A DNA stretch of 64,000 nt from Chaenocephalus aceratus (Eukaryota > Chordata > Actinopteri > Perciformes > Channichthyidae): NCBI GenBank assembly GCA_023974075.1, contig CM043800.1, positions 3,913,319 through 3,977,318 of the forward strand, written 5' to 3'. The position numbers were made by a program, and so were the translations under genes. Positions 12,032 to 23,819 of the stretch are shown piece after piece. The notes beneath the pieces were generated by a model, which was not told the origin of the DNA, searched no databases, and worked only from the letters and a program-made list of their open reading frames with translations. The stretch's first letter is position 1; the number at the start of each line of letters is the position of its first letter.

Positions 12032-13409
12032 CAGGGGCGGATCTACCGGGGTGGCATGGGGTGGCAACTGCCACCCTAAACAATAGCCTTGCCACCCCAG
12101 CTGCCACCCCAGTTGGCATCTTTGTTTTGAAAGAAAAGTTGTGGCTTATCGGACATTTATGAGAGAAAATCTCTAATGTTCGAGTGCAAGTGAATGCAGC
12201 ACAAGACGCGAGTCTTGTAACCCCTCCCCCGACCCTGGCGCGAGAGTGGAAATATCGATTTCATTTGAACGGGGGAACGGCGCAAAACGAGAAGCATTTC
12301 GGATCAAAGCAGACGGAAGGAATGAGGTATTTGCGGTCTACAATGACAGAGAAGAGACTGTCAAGTTTGGCTGTACTCAGCATTGAATCAAAACGCACTA
12401 AAACTGTTGATCTTAATATGTTTGTGAGGCGCTTTGCTGAACAAAATGGTAATCGCCGCATTCAGCTGTTATAGGCATGTCAACTTGATGCTCTGCTCAC
12501 GGATGACTCGATGAGCATAACAAACTGTTATGATGATGACCTTACGTGTGTAAATATATTTCTTTTTTCTTTGTGGGGTTCTGTCCCCAAAAAACTGTTT
12601 TAAGTCCTGAGAAAGTCAAATAAGACGGTGTGTAAAACTACACTGCCCAGCCAAAAAAAAGTAACCACTTTAACTAGGCCAGTAGGTAAGGACTTACCAC
12701 TGGATAATAACTGCAGCGATGTTTATGTTTTAGCTGAATACACATTTTTTAACGCTAACTGATGCAGTTAGTCACTTCTTTAATGTTTGTTCTTTCTGAT
12801 GTAAAGTCAAGGTTGTAACTGTTTGCAGTAAAGTCGTGGGGCGCTGAACTGTTCTTTTGAATCTTTTGAATTTTGATACATGATATAATTACTTGTCTTT
12901 CAAATTTGAAGGAGGGTGAGCAAGCATCTTGAGGAACATTCATCATTAACTCCTCCAAAAAATATAGTTTATTCAATAATAAATGAATAGTGAATCATAA
13001 CAGTGATTGGCAGCTGATATGAATAATATGATTGTTAATAGTATCATATTCATTCAGACAGACATAGATGAGACAGTTAATTAATGTACTTATTGCAGCA
13101 GTCTGCATAGATTTGGTACCCCTACAGGTCTAAGAGTGAAACAAACTCATTCAGTTATTGTTCAGTTAAAATTCATTAAATGATGTGTGCCACCTTATAT
13201 ATTTATATGTAAGGCTTTACTGATGTGCCACAATAATGTCACCTAATGTATATATTGAGTTAAAATATTAATATTGTGGCTTTCCAAGTTAACATTGATT
13301 GATATGACTGCGATTAAATCAGCATATACTTCTGCCAGGGGATGCCACCCCTCAAAATCTCCTGCCACCCTCTTGCCACCCCATGGATATGTGTCTAGAT
13401 CCGCCCCTG
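12032..13409 (+). mobile_element. hAT-family non-autonomous element with perfect 8-bp TSD
   Basis: The element starts CAGGGGCGGATCTA and ends TAGATCCGCCCCTG, perfect 14-bp terminal inverted repeats. The 8-bp sequence GATATATG occurs directly on both sides (12024-12031 and 13410-13417) and only once in the two uninterrupted sister monomers, so the empty site is visible in the same window. Size is 1378 bp, too short for a complete transposase. The GTGGCA/TGCCACC-rich subterminal repeats at both ends may be transposase-binding sites (inference). Confidence 0.96.
12184..12474 (+). pseudogene. hAT transposase C-terminal remnant
   Basis: Inside the hAT element a 96-codon frame ends in MRYLRSTMTEKRLSSLAVLS followed by an IESK... 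tail, the usual C-terminus of hAT transposases (the end of the dimerisation domain: LRSTM..RL..LA.LSIE). The first half of the frame has no recognisable domain and probably fused to the tail when the interior was deleted. The catalytic DDE region and BED finger are absent, so this copy cannot mobilise itself. Confidence 0.75.
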
Positions 13410-13417
13410 GATATATG

Positions 13418-14460
13418 GTCAAACTAGTTTGGCACTCTGCTTTACTAGTTAAATAAAACATTACACTAGTTTTCAGCAACTAGTGGCACTTTTGTCCGAC
13501 TAGTTGGCACATAAGCCTTACTAGTTACGCCATGAGCAGCACTTGTAGCACCAAAGTCCCAACGTGTAAGCTTTTTGATGAACTAGTGGCCCTCTGACCG
13601 TACTAGTGATATATGGCAAGCCATTTGAGTATTTATTCAATTTCCTTGATATCAGACGGCAGCGGCCTACACTAGTTGGCTCTTTGATTTAACTTGTTAG
13701 ATATATGGTCAAACTAGTTAGGCACTCTGCTTTACTAGTTAAATAAAACATTTTACTAGTCACTTTTTTTCAGCAACTAGTGGCACTTTTGTCCGACTAG
13801 TTACCTCATATGCACTAGCACTAGGCACTAGCACTAGGCAAGCCATTTGACTATTTATTCAATTTCCTTGATATCAGACGGCAGCGGCCTACACGAGTTG
13901 GCTCTTTGATTTCACTTGTTAGATATATGGTCAAACTAGTTAGGCACTCTGCTTTACTAGTTAAATAAAACATTTCACTAGTCGCTCTTTTTCAGCAACT
14001 AGTGGCACTTTTGTCCGACTAGTTACCACGTATGCCTTACTAGTGACGCCAGGAGCAGGAATAGTAACGCCAAAGTCCCAACGTGTAAGCTTTTTGATGA
14101 ACTAGTGGCCCTCTGACCGTACTAGTGACCCTAAAAGTCTTACACGTTAACTAGTGCGCTGCAAAATCTCTGACATGTTAACTAGTCACACAAAATAAGC
14201 ACAACTAGTTAACTAGTGGCAAACATTTGCACTAGTTAACTAGTAAAGGCAAAATGTTCACTAGTTAACTAATTGACGCCTCTTTTGACCTTTCTAGTTA
14301 ACTAGTGGGGCTCAAAATGTCTACACGTTAACTAGTGAACCTTTTGCCTTTACTAGTTAACTAGTGAGATACATTTAAATTCCACTAGTGAACTAGTGAG
14401 GCTTAAAATGTTCACTAGTAGTACTAGTGGGTCCCAAAGGTGCACTATTCACACTAGTTG
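13418..14460. repeat. ACTAGT palindrome array
   Basis: By eye about 38 ACTAGT hexamers occur in roughly 1.04 kb, where a random sequence would have less than one. Spacing is irregular, about 10-60 bp. In the right half many are doubled as ACTAGTTAACTAGT, itself a perfect palindrome. Intervening words (AAAATGTTCAC, CTTTTGCC, GGCAAAA) recur in both orientations, so the right half is also an imperfect large inverted repeat. No coding potential. Origin is unknown to me; a degenerate satellite or the subterminal region of a DNA transposon are both possible. Confidence 0.9.
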
Positions 14461-15225
14461 CACAGCATGCTAATGAGGAGGAGGGGAAAGAATGCATCAG
14501 GTCCCAGCCCAAATAGTTTATTTAAGAGCTTAATACACACAAATATAAAACAAAAGTATTTTTGTAATTATGATCATATGACTGTATATCAAATTAGGTA
14601 AGAACATTGAAGACTTTCTTAAAATTAGAAACATGCATTAGGACTGCAGACAGGAATATAGATCCTCTTTAAAACATTTTATTAAGCTGCAATTTGAAAG
14701 GTGCGTTAATTAGAATAGCATTGTGATAACAGAGTGACATTATTGATGGATAGAAAGAGGAAGTAACCCTCTTCAGATCACAGCTTTGAGAGATCGCCGT
14801 GACTTCCGTAAATATTAGTCTAAGGCAAAATATGGAGAGGTTGTTTATCTTCATACGGATCTATCGTTACCCTGATTTTAAGATCTGTCCAGTGTTTCAG
14901 CTTTATTCATTTCATGAGCACCGCTGATAAAATGTCCCACGATCACTTCCTCTACTTTTGTGTCTCGAGTGTCGGTCTTCTCACACACAAGCATACGCAC
15001 ACTCGCACCAACAAAAAACGCACACCCACACAAAGCAGAACAAAGCAGAAACAGAAACATGTATTTTTCTCGGCAAAACACACACTGACTGACTTCCCAC
15101 GGACAATATGATAACCGTAGGCACTAAATACCCGACTGATGCACCTCATGTCTTCGAGACGTTGCTAAAAACATTGCAGGAGAACTGCGTGCGTGAAGCC
15201 CCTACCTTTTTGTTTTACCATGTGT
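14461..15225. other. unassigned non-coding DNA
   Basis: No gene or repeat family recognised; a CA/CG-rich patch near 14982-15035 gives spurious reading frames. Confidence 0.35.
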
Positions 15226-15742
15226 GTGAGTGGGGAGATTCCCCTTCGATTCTATTGGCTCTAACGGTCAGAACGAGATGTCAATCACCAAAATCGACCA
15301 ATGGGTTCCAGAGAAACGGCCATTTCCACCCAAATCACCTCAGAGGTGGAGTTTGTTTTTGCTAAATCTCTCTAAAAAGGTCAAATGTCACTTGTTTTGC
15401 ATCAATCTTGATACAGGGTACTTATTATATGTTATAATTTGGATTCCTAAAGCTTTTGGTCTACCTTACCATCATCCAAGGGTAGTTTTCACTATAAGTA
15501 AAACATAATTTTTGGACGGACACTATAATTTACAGTTTTTTACTATGTTCAATCTGCATTTTCTTTAAAATAAAAAACATCTATATTGATTCTGACTCTT
15601 CTACATTCAACTCACAGGTTTATCATTGCTTTGAGAAAAAAGATTATTAATGTAACCCTTTTTAGAAGGGAAGATATGGTCATTTGTTCTGGGAATGTCC
15701 TTTTTGAGCCTGAGACCTGAAAAACAGGCTCAGGGCTGAGTG
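15226..15742 (+). repeat. interspersed repeat, copy A of an inverted pair
   Basis: About 515 bp is homologous, in inverted orientation, to 23155-23664. Shared landmarks include GATTCTATTGGCTCTAACGG, GGTAGTTTTCACTATAAGTA and GACCTGAAAAACAGGCTCAG. Similarity looks high with scattered substitutions. No complete open frame is shared. The family is not identified; both copies end near GGCTCAG. Confidence 0.85.
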
Positions 15743-17176
15743 AGGTTAAGTGAAGAAGCTCTAACACAGTTCACCGTGTAACCAGCACAACGTTAGCATT
15801 TACTGATGGAGCCAGACCGTTTCCCTGGGAGTTGCTGGAGACCAAACTGAGCTTAAAGGATAGTGAACATCAGTAGTCACTTCTTTCAGCAAGAGACGGG
15901 AAACACACGTCCCAAATTAATGACTGTTTGGTTAGGTGTTACTCTTTACTATATTGTAGGTGATTCTGTGCCAGATGTTGTAGTTTCATCTGGTCCCACT
16001 GCCCACAAGTTTTGGTTGCCCTCAATTCATTTTTTCATCAACCTATTACTCCCTTCGAATGCAACCTTAAATTGTATTCAGTAGTAGCTTCCCTTGGTGA
16101 TGGTCCTGTTTGCTACCAAATTATTGTGTTGTATTGATACTTTTTAGCTGTATGATATAAAACGTTTTTTTACACTTTCAGGAGAGTATACATGGAGCTG
16201 CAGTGCCTATAGCGGGCTGTCTGGGCACATTCGTATTCGGAGAGAGGAAGTTCTTCACCGGGTGGACATTTTAGTATTCTGTAGCTGTGTAATTATTCAT
16301 TCCTTTCAGCCTGTGGCTGGAACAGCAAGCAATTAAAAGAACAAAGGTGGTGCATTAGCCAGCAGCCTAGAAGCATGAATCCATGTAAACATGCCCAACA
16401 GGCTGAGTCTGCGAGCGAGTCCCAACAATGGGCCAATCACAGAGCAGCAACAGTCCCTCAGACAGAGATGTAAAGAGAGAGACACAGACAAAGGGAGCAC
16501 TGATGAGAAAATGATAGAGTCACACAGAGCATCACTTCTCACATCAGCAGTGCAGGGATTAGAGGCTGATTAGCAGAGTAACACAGGGACACACTCCTCA
16601 CTCTGCCATGTTCACGACAAGGCGAGAAGCCACGGGGCGGCCGCACGGATTCCCTCTTCTCTGAAGTACAAAGTGTGGCAAATTGCTCCTCTGCGTCATC
16701 AAATTCGTTCACAGACAAAATGATTTGGCAGAGACATGAATTACAGCAGTTTGGGGTGGAGGGCATTTATCATGCAGGATATTCGCTCCATGCAGAAGAA
16801 GCTGCTTGGGGGAGCCAATAGGAAGAGGGAAGAGAGGGTGAGATGAACTATTCAAAAATCACAAATCCACAATGAACATAAGTCAAACGCCTTTTGGTGA
16901 TTGTGGTAAGAGATAGAGAACCACATTAAATGACTGTTACTGTAACTTTGTAAATGTATCCCTGTTTGCACAACAGCTTGCAAAATGGTAATGTTATGTA
17001 TATGATCCAATGCCAATGTGTCGTAGTATATTTCTATATATTCCTTTAGCTCTGTGAAACTGTATTGTAGAGTAATCAATTAATTCAATATTTTATTGAT
17101 ATTGTGTATTAATTAAATACTCAAGTGATATATGTCCTTTATATTGTACATGTGTATACTGGCTGCTAATGTTTAT
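15743..17176. other. unassigned non-coding DNA
   Basis: No gene recognised on either strand. The stretch about 16320-16800 looks like ordinary unique sequence. Confidence 0.35.
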
Positions 17177-17178
17177 TC

Positions 17179-17213
<35 letters not shown>

Positions 17214-17235
17214 CTATCTATCTATCTATCTATCT
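17177..17235. repeat. (TATC)n microsatellite
   Basis: A TATC/CTAT tetranucleotide tract of nearly 60 bp with one phase break near 17212. Confidence 0.97.
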
Positions 17236-18596
17236 TATACAGTAAATGTTAACCAGTTAAAACACTGCAGTGTTACCAGCTAGATCAATAAAAGATCTAC
17301 CCTTGAGAGAGGGTGATTCCTTTTAATTCTGGTCATATCTAAAGGAAATGTATGGATTCGTTTTTTTCATTTAGCAGATGAAGAGTCCAGAGGCTTTAAA
17401 AAATGTAACATTTTGCAGCAAATGGCTCTAATTCCTGGTTAGTGATTTGATTCATGTATGTTTCTCAGATCTTGAAGGGCTTGGTTGTTGAAGGGCACAA
17501 CCTATTTGATCTAAGATAGTGCTTGAGCTCATGGGCATGGACATCAGAATCAGGACAAATTAAACTTAGCGCAAGTTCAACCAGGAAGACCGTCTTTACT
17601 CATTCATTCACATATTCCCAGTTTACTACTCTCTCTCCTCTCAATCAGTGATCGGGGGCGTCACTCCCCAGCTAAACCAATCACTTTGCTCTATTCCCAC
17701 AAGCCTATCATAGTGCATTGCTAAACCTTTAAATCTGCTCTCTCCCCTTCCTCACAGTTGTCATTTCAGGTGACTCAACCAAGCGCCAAACTCTGGGGAA
17801 GAGCCGGGACGCCAATATGGAAGTGCCACACACTGCAGTTCATGGCCGATAGGCGATGACTGCAGAAAGGAGCAATTTCCATAGACCCCCATGTTAAAAT
17901 GCCCAACTTTACAGCAGAAAAAAACATGTTTCTACCCCTGGCTGCAATAAATAGTATTATGCATATAGTTAGATTCCACCGTCATGATTATGGATCTGTG
18001 AGTGAATTGTTTTCTAACGCGACCCTTTTATTTATATTAGGTCTTAAAGTGTTTGCATAAATTAGGGTGTGGTCACATTGAGTGACGGCTCTGTCAAGTG
18101 ACTGCTGCTGCTAGCTTCTTGTCTCTCTGCTAGCTGCTCCGTGAAGCTAGCTACAGGGACTCTGCCTGCTCAGCTCATCCAGGAAACACAACTTGAAGCC
18201 GGCCGTGTTTGTTTGTTCTGCATGCTTATATATCGGACTATTGTGACTCGCTCTGCGGTTAAAACAGACGGTGCATGAATGCGGTTTTGCGTTAACTGAA
18301 ATTCGAGTACTTTATGTGTTAATGATTTTAATCAGCTACGTAATGAATGTTAAGGCTTGGGTTAGCGTGTAAGCGATTGGTAGCTACATCGGTGCTAACA
18401 ATGCTAATAGTAGCCTCCAAGTTAAAATCATATACTGTATATATAAAGGTTAAAACGAAATAGACAAGTGTTAAGCGTTAAGTGGGGTAATACTGAACAA
18501 CAAATGGCTTCTGTTTGAGGTTGATAAAATAAGGTCATCCTTGTAACTTAGAGAGATATTTTATTATGTAGGTAGGAACTGTATGCATCGCTAAGG
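17236..18596. other. repeat-rich non-coding DNA left of the TTAA element
   Basis: No gene seen. The segment from about 17811 (GACGCCAATATGGAAGTGCC, then TCCATAGACCCCCATGTTAA) and the TTTATATATACAGTCTATGG near 22232 look like widely dispersed fish repeat sequence, recalled rather than searched. They may bracket a larger composite element covering 17.8-22.25 kb. Confidence 0.35.
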
Positions 18597-18600
18597 TTAA

Positions 18601-19728
18601 GGTGAGACACGGCAGGCAAAAAACATCGTTTTTCATGCACTGGTCAATTTTGAGATATTGTGCTATTTTGATTCTATAACATGTTTTCTTTCAGGCTTTT
18701 GTAAGGAAAACGTACAAAATACACATTTAAGTGTTTCTTTTACTATAGTTTGTCTATTTGCGTCTGTAGATTTCTCCTAAATTCAACAAAATGTAACAAA
18801 GTACCGCGACTGCTGTTTGCACCATGTCAACAGAGATATCGTTGGAAAGCTGTGTCTCTCTCTCCTGCACAATCTCATCTCATCTTAAACCAAGAAACGA
18901 AATCTCATTGGCTGGTGTCAATTTCTGACAACGTGATTCGTTCAGATGCGTCACGTGGTGTGCTAAAACACTTCCTGGTTAGCTTTCCGCTAGAAATTTA
19001 AATCTCAAAATGGCAAAGGAACAGCGAAAAAAACGTTCACAGAGAAGACGACAACAATTGTCACTTGCACGAAGCAAGGTTATCCAAAAAACAAATGACT
19101 CCGAACATGAAATACCTTCACGGAGTGCGTCGAGACGCAAGCTATCATCCAAAGAACAGGAGGGTTTAGCTAGCGCCTCACTGTAATCTTTAAAGGTCGT
19201 TTTCTCAAAATTAGTTTTTTCTCCTACTCTGAGTCCGACATTTCCACTTCAGTTGCACTTACATACACCAAACCTTCCAGTTATATTCTTATCAATATTA
19301 TGAAGGCTTTTACAGAAGGATTTGTTCATACATCATTCATAGCCTGAATTATACAACATTGTATACCTAAAAACATGGCGAAAATTGATATTTTAGGGCT
19401 GTTGACAATATTTTCTGATTTATGGAGTGATAAAAAGAGATATCCTATATCCCTTCTGTAAAAGCCTTTATATGCCTTTATATGACTACAAAATGAAACG
19501 AGAATTTTGAATCTGGCTTTATCCAAAGTTCAGATTTCGATTCCTGAAATGTGTTAAAATATGTGCAAATGTAATGAGATAATGGACAATTTGCATATTT
19601 AAACATGCTATTTCAGAAAACTTGTAATACAAAAGAGATTTTCCTTATTGTAAGTAATTAACTGGAGAAATGTCTAGCTGATACCTTTAAGTTAAAAAAA
19701 TGACCCTATTCACCTGGGGTGTCTCGCC
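18601..19728 (+). mobile_element. TTAA-flanked 1.13-kb element
   Basis: TTAA lies at 18597-18600 and 19729-19732. The ends are related inverted repeats: GGTGAGACAC on the left and GTGTCTCGCC on the right (one mismatch in ten). TTAA targets and short inverted ends fit piggyBac or Kolobok. The element carries a short basic reading frame (19010-19186). Its right 400 bp recurs at 26802-27161, also ending GTGTCTCGCCTTAA. Confidence 0.6.
19010..19186 (+). CDS. 58-residue highly basic hypothetical protein
   Basis: The ATG has CAAA before it and G after it, a strong vertebrate initiation context. The product starts MAKEQRKKRSQRRRQQLSLA and continues with a Ser/Arg/Lys-rich tail before TAA. It looks like a nuclear-localisation or nucleic-acid-binding tail; no fold is recognisable. 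It lies inside the TTAA-flanked element, so it could be the first exon or N-terminus of a degraded transposon protein rather than a host gene. The corresponding part is missing from the second copy at 26.8 kb. Function unknown; coding status uncertain. Confidence 0.35.
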   Translation: MAKEQRKKRSQRRRQQLSLARSKVIQKTNDSEHEIPSRSASRRKLSSKEQEGLASASL

Positions 19729-20366
19729 TTAATTTAAATTGGCTATGCTCAAGTATGTAGACAAGCTAATGTCGAAGTAGTGTATGTGAAATCAACCTCA
19801 CAATAAGATGTGTGTATATTACATTTATTAATGTCATATTTCAAGATGATTACTTAGATATTACAATATGGTTCGTTGAGCTGGAGTTAATTATTGAGCT
19901 TACACGTTAACGTCACAGTCATCTGAAGAACGAATCCAAACCTTATTGTTTTTATTAATTGCATTACCAAATGGGTATCAAATAAACAGTAAGCATTGGT
20001 AACACAACTTCCAAAGTTACAGTAAAATAAAAAGGACCCTGACTCGGACAATACACAATCCAACATGTTCAACAGAAGAGAATCAGTTATATTGTTTGTA
20101 CACATGGTACTTTACATATATATCTGTTTGTTTAAGGTGTCCAGGTGATGCAGACAGGCTGGACCAGAGAGTGAGAGACAGAACTGGACTCCTCACAGCA
20201 GTGAACTTCAGCACAGGTACAAAGACTCTATTTTTCATACTGTACAAAGGATCAAGAAAGATATTGGTTTAAATAAATGAAGTATTGACTTGAATACACT
20301 GATATACGTTCCATTAAACAATACTAAATACTAGATCACCTACACATCAGTTAAGTTGAGGGTCTT
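19333..20366 (+). repeat. 1.03-kb direct duplication, copy 1
   Basis: From CATTCATAGCCTGAATTATA to TTAAGTTGAGGGTCTT this block is repeated in the same orientation at 26802-28222. It covers the right part of the TTAA element plus about 630 bp of its right flank, including AACTTCCAAAGTT at the site where copy 2 took an insertion. A possible exon-like segment (CCAGGTGATGCAGACAGGCT ... CAGCACAG then GTACAA) lies at about 20140-20217, with weak acceptor and donor signals. Because flank and element are shared, this is a duplicated larger repeat rather than two independent transpositions of the small element. Confidence 0.88.
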
Positions 20367-23154
20367 ATCCATGCAACATTTTACATTTAGATGTTAACAA
20401 GCACTATGACTTTGTCAGCTTTCTAATGTAATGTATTGAAGGCAAAGATATTTAACACATAGTGAGAACTGCTACTATTTATCTCTCAATATTGTCTGTA
20501 AAAAACGTGGTAAAAAGTTATTCTTTCAGTGAGACAACAGAGCAAGCTTCTACAGTTGCACTACATTTTGTAACAGTTAAATATTATTTTGATAATAACA
20601 TATATTTCAATGTTGATGAGCTTCATACTGTTCATTCATAATCTGATTGTCTTTGTAACTCACTGTTGAAATGTTAAAAAAAACATTACAATTACAAAAT
20701 AATTATATCAACAGCCCCTCAACACACAAACACACCACTTTCATAAATAACACACTTGTTCTGCAATAATATGTTTGATGTTTCCTGTCATTTTTGTTAG
20801 GAAAGGACATGCCTGAAAGACACGACATTTTCTCCTTCTCTGAGGGTCAAGAAGAACATCCAAGAGGAACATTAAAAGCTGATGTTATGAGATTTTAAGA
20901 CCAGTACACTAAGAAACTACTTTTATTGTAAAAACAGTCAGCTGATCGAATGCAGCTGTTTCCACATCTACACTCCATCAGCTGATTATTTCTATGTGCC
21001 TCACTTTATGAGCTTCACATCACTTGTGCCTTGAACCGCAGAGTTTGCAAAGTCACAAATAAATGGGGCCAATCTTCAGTCAGATGTGAATGTGTAATCT
21101 AACATTTTCAGTAAGAATAATGGACAAAAGGAGTGCACATACAAATACAATTTATTGAAATGTGAACCAAAAGTTAATCAAACATGTTTTAAATAAAAAG
21201 CACATATGGACAGAAGGTGTAAACCTATTAAATGTATAAGTAAACACATTTAGTCAAATAAAGTGAAAGACTAGGCCTGTGCAGTTGGTATCAGCTTTGC
21301 CCAGCATGGGCTCCTCCATCAGGCCTGGTCCTCCTCGCTGAGGAAAGACCCTCAGTCCTCTCCAAACCAACAGACAGGACGTCCATCACACGGAGGTTTC
21401 TCCCTGAAGTCTCTGCTGCTCTCTGGACACCATGCTGTCTCAATCCGTCCACACTGAATATGAGAGGGGGAAAATGAAATTAATAAATGCTTTAGAGTAA
21501 AAAGAAATATACAGTTGACTGTTGAGTTGCTCAGTTTTTTTAGATTGTCAATACATTACTGTATAACTAATATCTCAGGTTAAGAGGCACATTCAAATAA
21601 AGATTGGTCTTTAAATACATTTTGTCTTTTGAATTGTTTGTCTAAAGTCAAGGATCTAGAACTGGTACTTAGTTTTAATGATACAGTCTGGTTATTATGC
21701 TGTTTGGAGGAGGCATCACAGGTAAGAGCACTAACTAGCTACCATCACATGTACCTTAGCTTGACTTAAATGTATTAAACGTGTAATTAAGTGATATCAA
21801 AATATAAATAACTAATGTCATGCAAACATATTAATATTTGCTTGATTCCAGTGTTGAATTTAGCACAATTGCATACAAACGTGAAGGGATTTTAAGATTC
21901 TGAAGTATTATGCTAAAAACTCAATAACTTAGATTATTATTTATAGTTTTGCTGAATAGTTTAATGTCCGCTTACCTTAGAAACGTAAAATGCCACGGCA
22001 GTGTGCAGATGGGGAGCATGTTAGTTTAGCTTGGTAGATTCAGCTAGCTCTGGAACTTCCAGCTCGGTGGCAGCAGGTCCAGCCTCGGCTCCGCCTCTTT
22101 GCCCTTATTTGGAGCAGGCGGGAGTTGAACTCTGACGTCACTGTCGAGCCGTTAGTGGCCGACTCCGCCTACTAAGGGCTTCTCGGCAACTCTGCAGAAT
22201 CCTATGGGTAACGTCACGGACCCTACGTCCATTTATATATACAGTCTATGGACTCAACGCAGCCCTCCTCCAACCCTTCCACCTAAAGCACTCCTCTTCA
22301 GACCGACCTCCATCAATCCCTTCATGCCTCCACCACCACCAGTGTCTAGGGTTTTATCGGTTCGGTTTTCCCCCTCCCGAATGATATTCCAGCACAACAT
22401 CTGTGTATTACCGGCAATACATATATATCATTATATCAAAATAAAACTTGTCTCTCCTGATTGAAATGTGATGCAGCTGCTGTGTCACGTTGCACCTCCT
22501 GTTGAATTATCTGGAAGGAGACCGTGACGAATAAGAAGAGGATCAGGAAATCATTCATCCCATTGGGGGTGAAGGTGCCCTATATTCTTCTTCACTCACT
22601 TGTAATTATAAAATGCTGATATTGTGCCTCTTTAAAGCAAACTTTAAAGCAAACATTTGTACATAAATGTCCTACTTATACATAATACTACGCTCATTAT
22701 GATTAGGTCAGTTAAATACAGTATGTGGATGAGAGCTAAATTGTTCAATCAGTTTTGGAGTCATTCAGCAGTTCTACATAAGCTACGGTATATTAATATT
22801 CCCATGTTTGTTTGTTTTTTGGTTTAATGTTTTGTAAATTGTGTAAAATGTTCATTGGTTTTAAATACAAGTGTACGACTGTTTCACTGACAAATGTATT
22901 TCATAAAGATGTGTTTGGCACTTTGCCTTAGACGAATGTAGAGGCTTGCACATTGGCCCCTGGAAAGAGGGTGTCATGGAAAGGAGACTGATATACTATA
23001 CAGTCAAAACTGGACCAATTCATGCAGTTTTAAAATAGTGGAAATATAGTTTAAATTAACAGCACATAGATAATAAAAAAAGAAAAAAAGATGTTGTGGG
23101 TTTTAAGTGTATACAATACTTCTTAAAGGTTGACGGAAGAGTTTAACCTGTTAA
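20367..23154. other. unassigned AT-rich DNA
   Basis: No gene recognised. 21290-21460 is a GC-richer island between AT-rich flanks and could be an exon-like remnant of the same repeat; no consistent frame is open. 22080-22250 carries repeat-like sequence ending TTTATATATACAGTCTATGG. Confidence 0.35.
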
Positions 23155-23664
23155 GCACTGAGCCTGTTTTTCAGGTCTCAGGCTCGAAAATGACATTTCC
23201 AGAACAAATGACAATAACTTCCCTTCTAAAAGGGTTAAATTAATAATCTTTTTTCTCAAAGTAATGATAAACCTGTGAGTTGGATGTAGAAAGGTCAGAA
23301 TCAATATAGATGTTTTTTATTTGAAAGAAAATTCAGATTGAACATAGTAAAAAACTGTAAATTATAGTGTCCGTCCAAAGATTCTTTTTTACTTATAGTG
23401 AAAACTACCCTTGGATGATGGTAAGGTAGACTAAAAGCTTTAGGAATCCAAAGTACAACATATAATAAGTACCCTGTATCAATATTGATGCAAAACAAGT
23501 GACATCTGACCTTTTCAGAGAGGTTTAGCAAAACAAACTCCACCTCTGGGGTGATTTGGGTGGAAATGGCAGTTTTTTACCGTTTCTCTGGAACCCATTG
23601 GTCGATTTTGGTGATTGACATCTCTTTTTGACCGTTAGAGCCAATAGAATCAAAGGGGAATTTC
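23155..23664 (-). repeat. interspersed repeat, copy B of an inverted pair
   Basis: Reverse-complement counterpart of 15226-15742; begins near CTGAGCCTGTTTTTCAGGTC and ends near GAATCAAAGGGGAATTTCC. The two copies are about 7.4 kb apart and could pair to form a large stem or mediate inversion (inference). Confidence 0.85.
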
Positions 23665-23819
23665 CACATACACACACACCTTACCATTGAGAAATGAGAG
23701 CTATGCGCATACAGTTTTGCATCAGAGTGAACCTATCTCTCGCTCTGACATCTGGAAATGGAAAAGCAGGTTTATTGCTTATGGATTATTTTACGGGACA
23801 CAGACACATTGGATTAACC

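Larger units (their letters stand above)
11936..14126. repeat. three tandem monomers of about 289 bp
   Basis: Each monomer starts ATGGCAAGCCATTTGA, continues through TTGATATCAGACGGCAGC, GATATATGGTCAAACTAGTT and AACGTGTAAGCTTTTTGATG, and ends near CTCTGACCGTACTAGTGA. Monomer 1 is 11936-13610 but is split by a 1378-bp hAT insertion plus duplicated target; monomer 2 (13614-13836) lacks about 65 bp at its right end and carries a small CACTAG tandem; monomer 3 (13838-14126) is full length. The monomers contain many ACTAGT palindromes and merge rightwards into the denser array. Confidence 0.88.
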
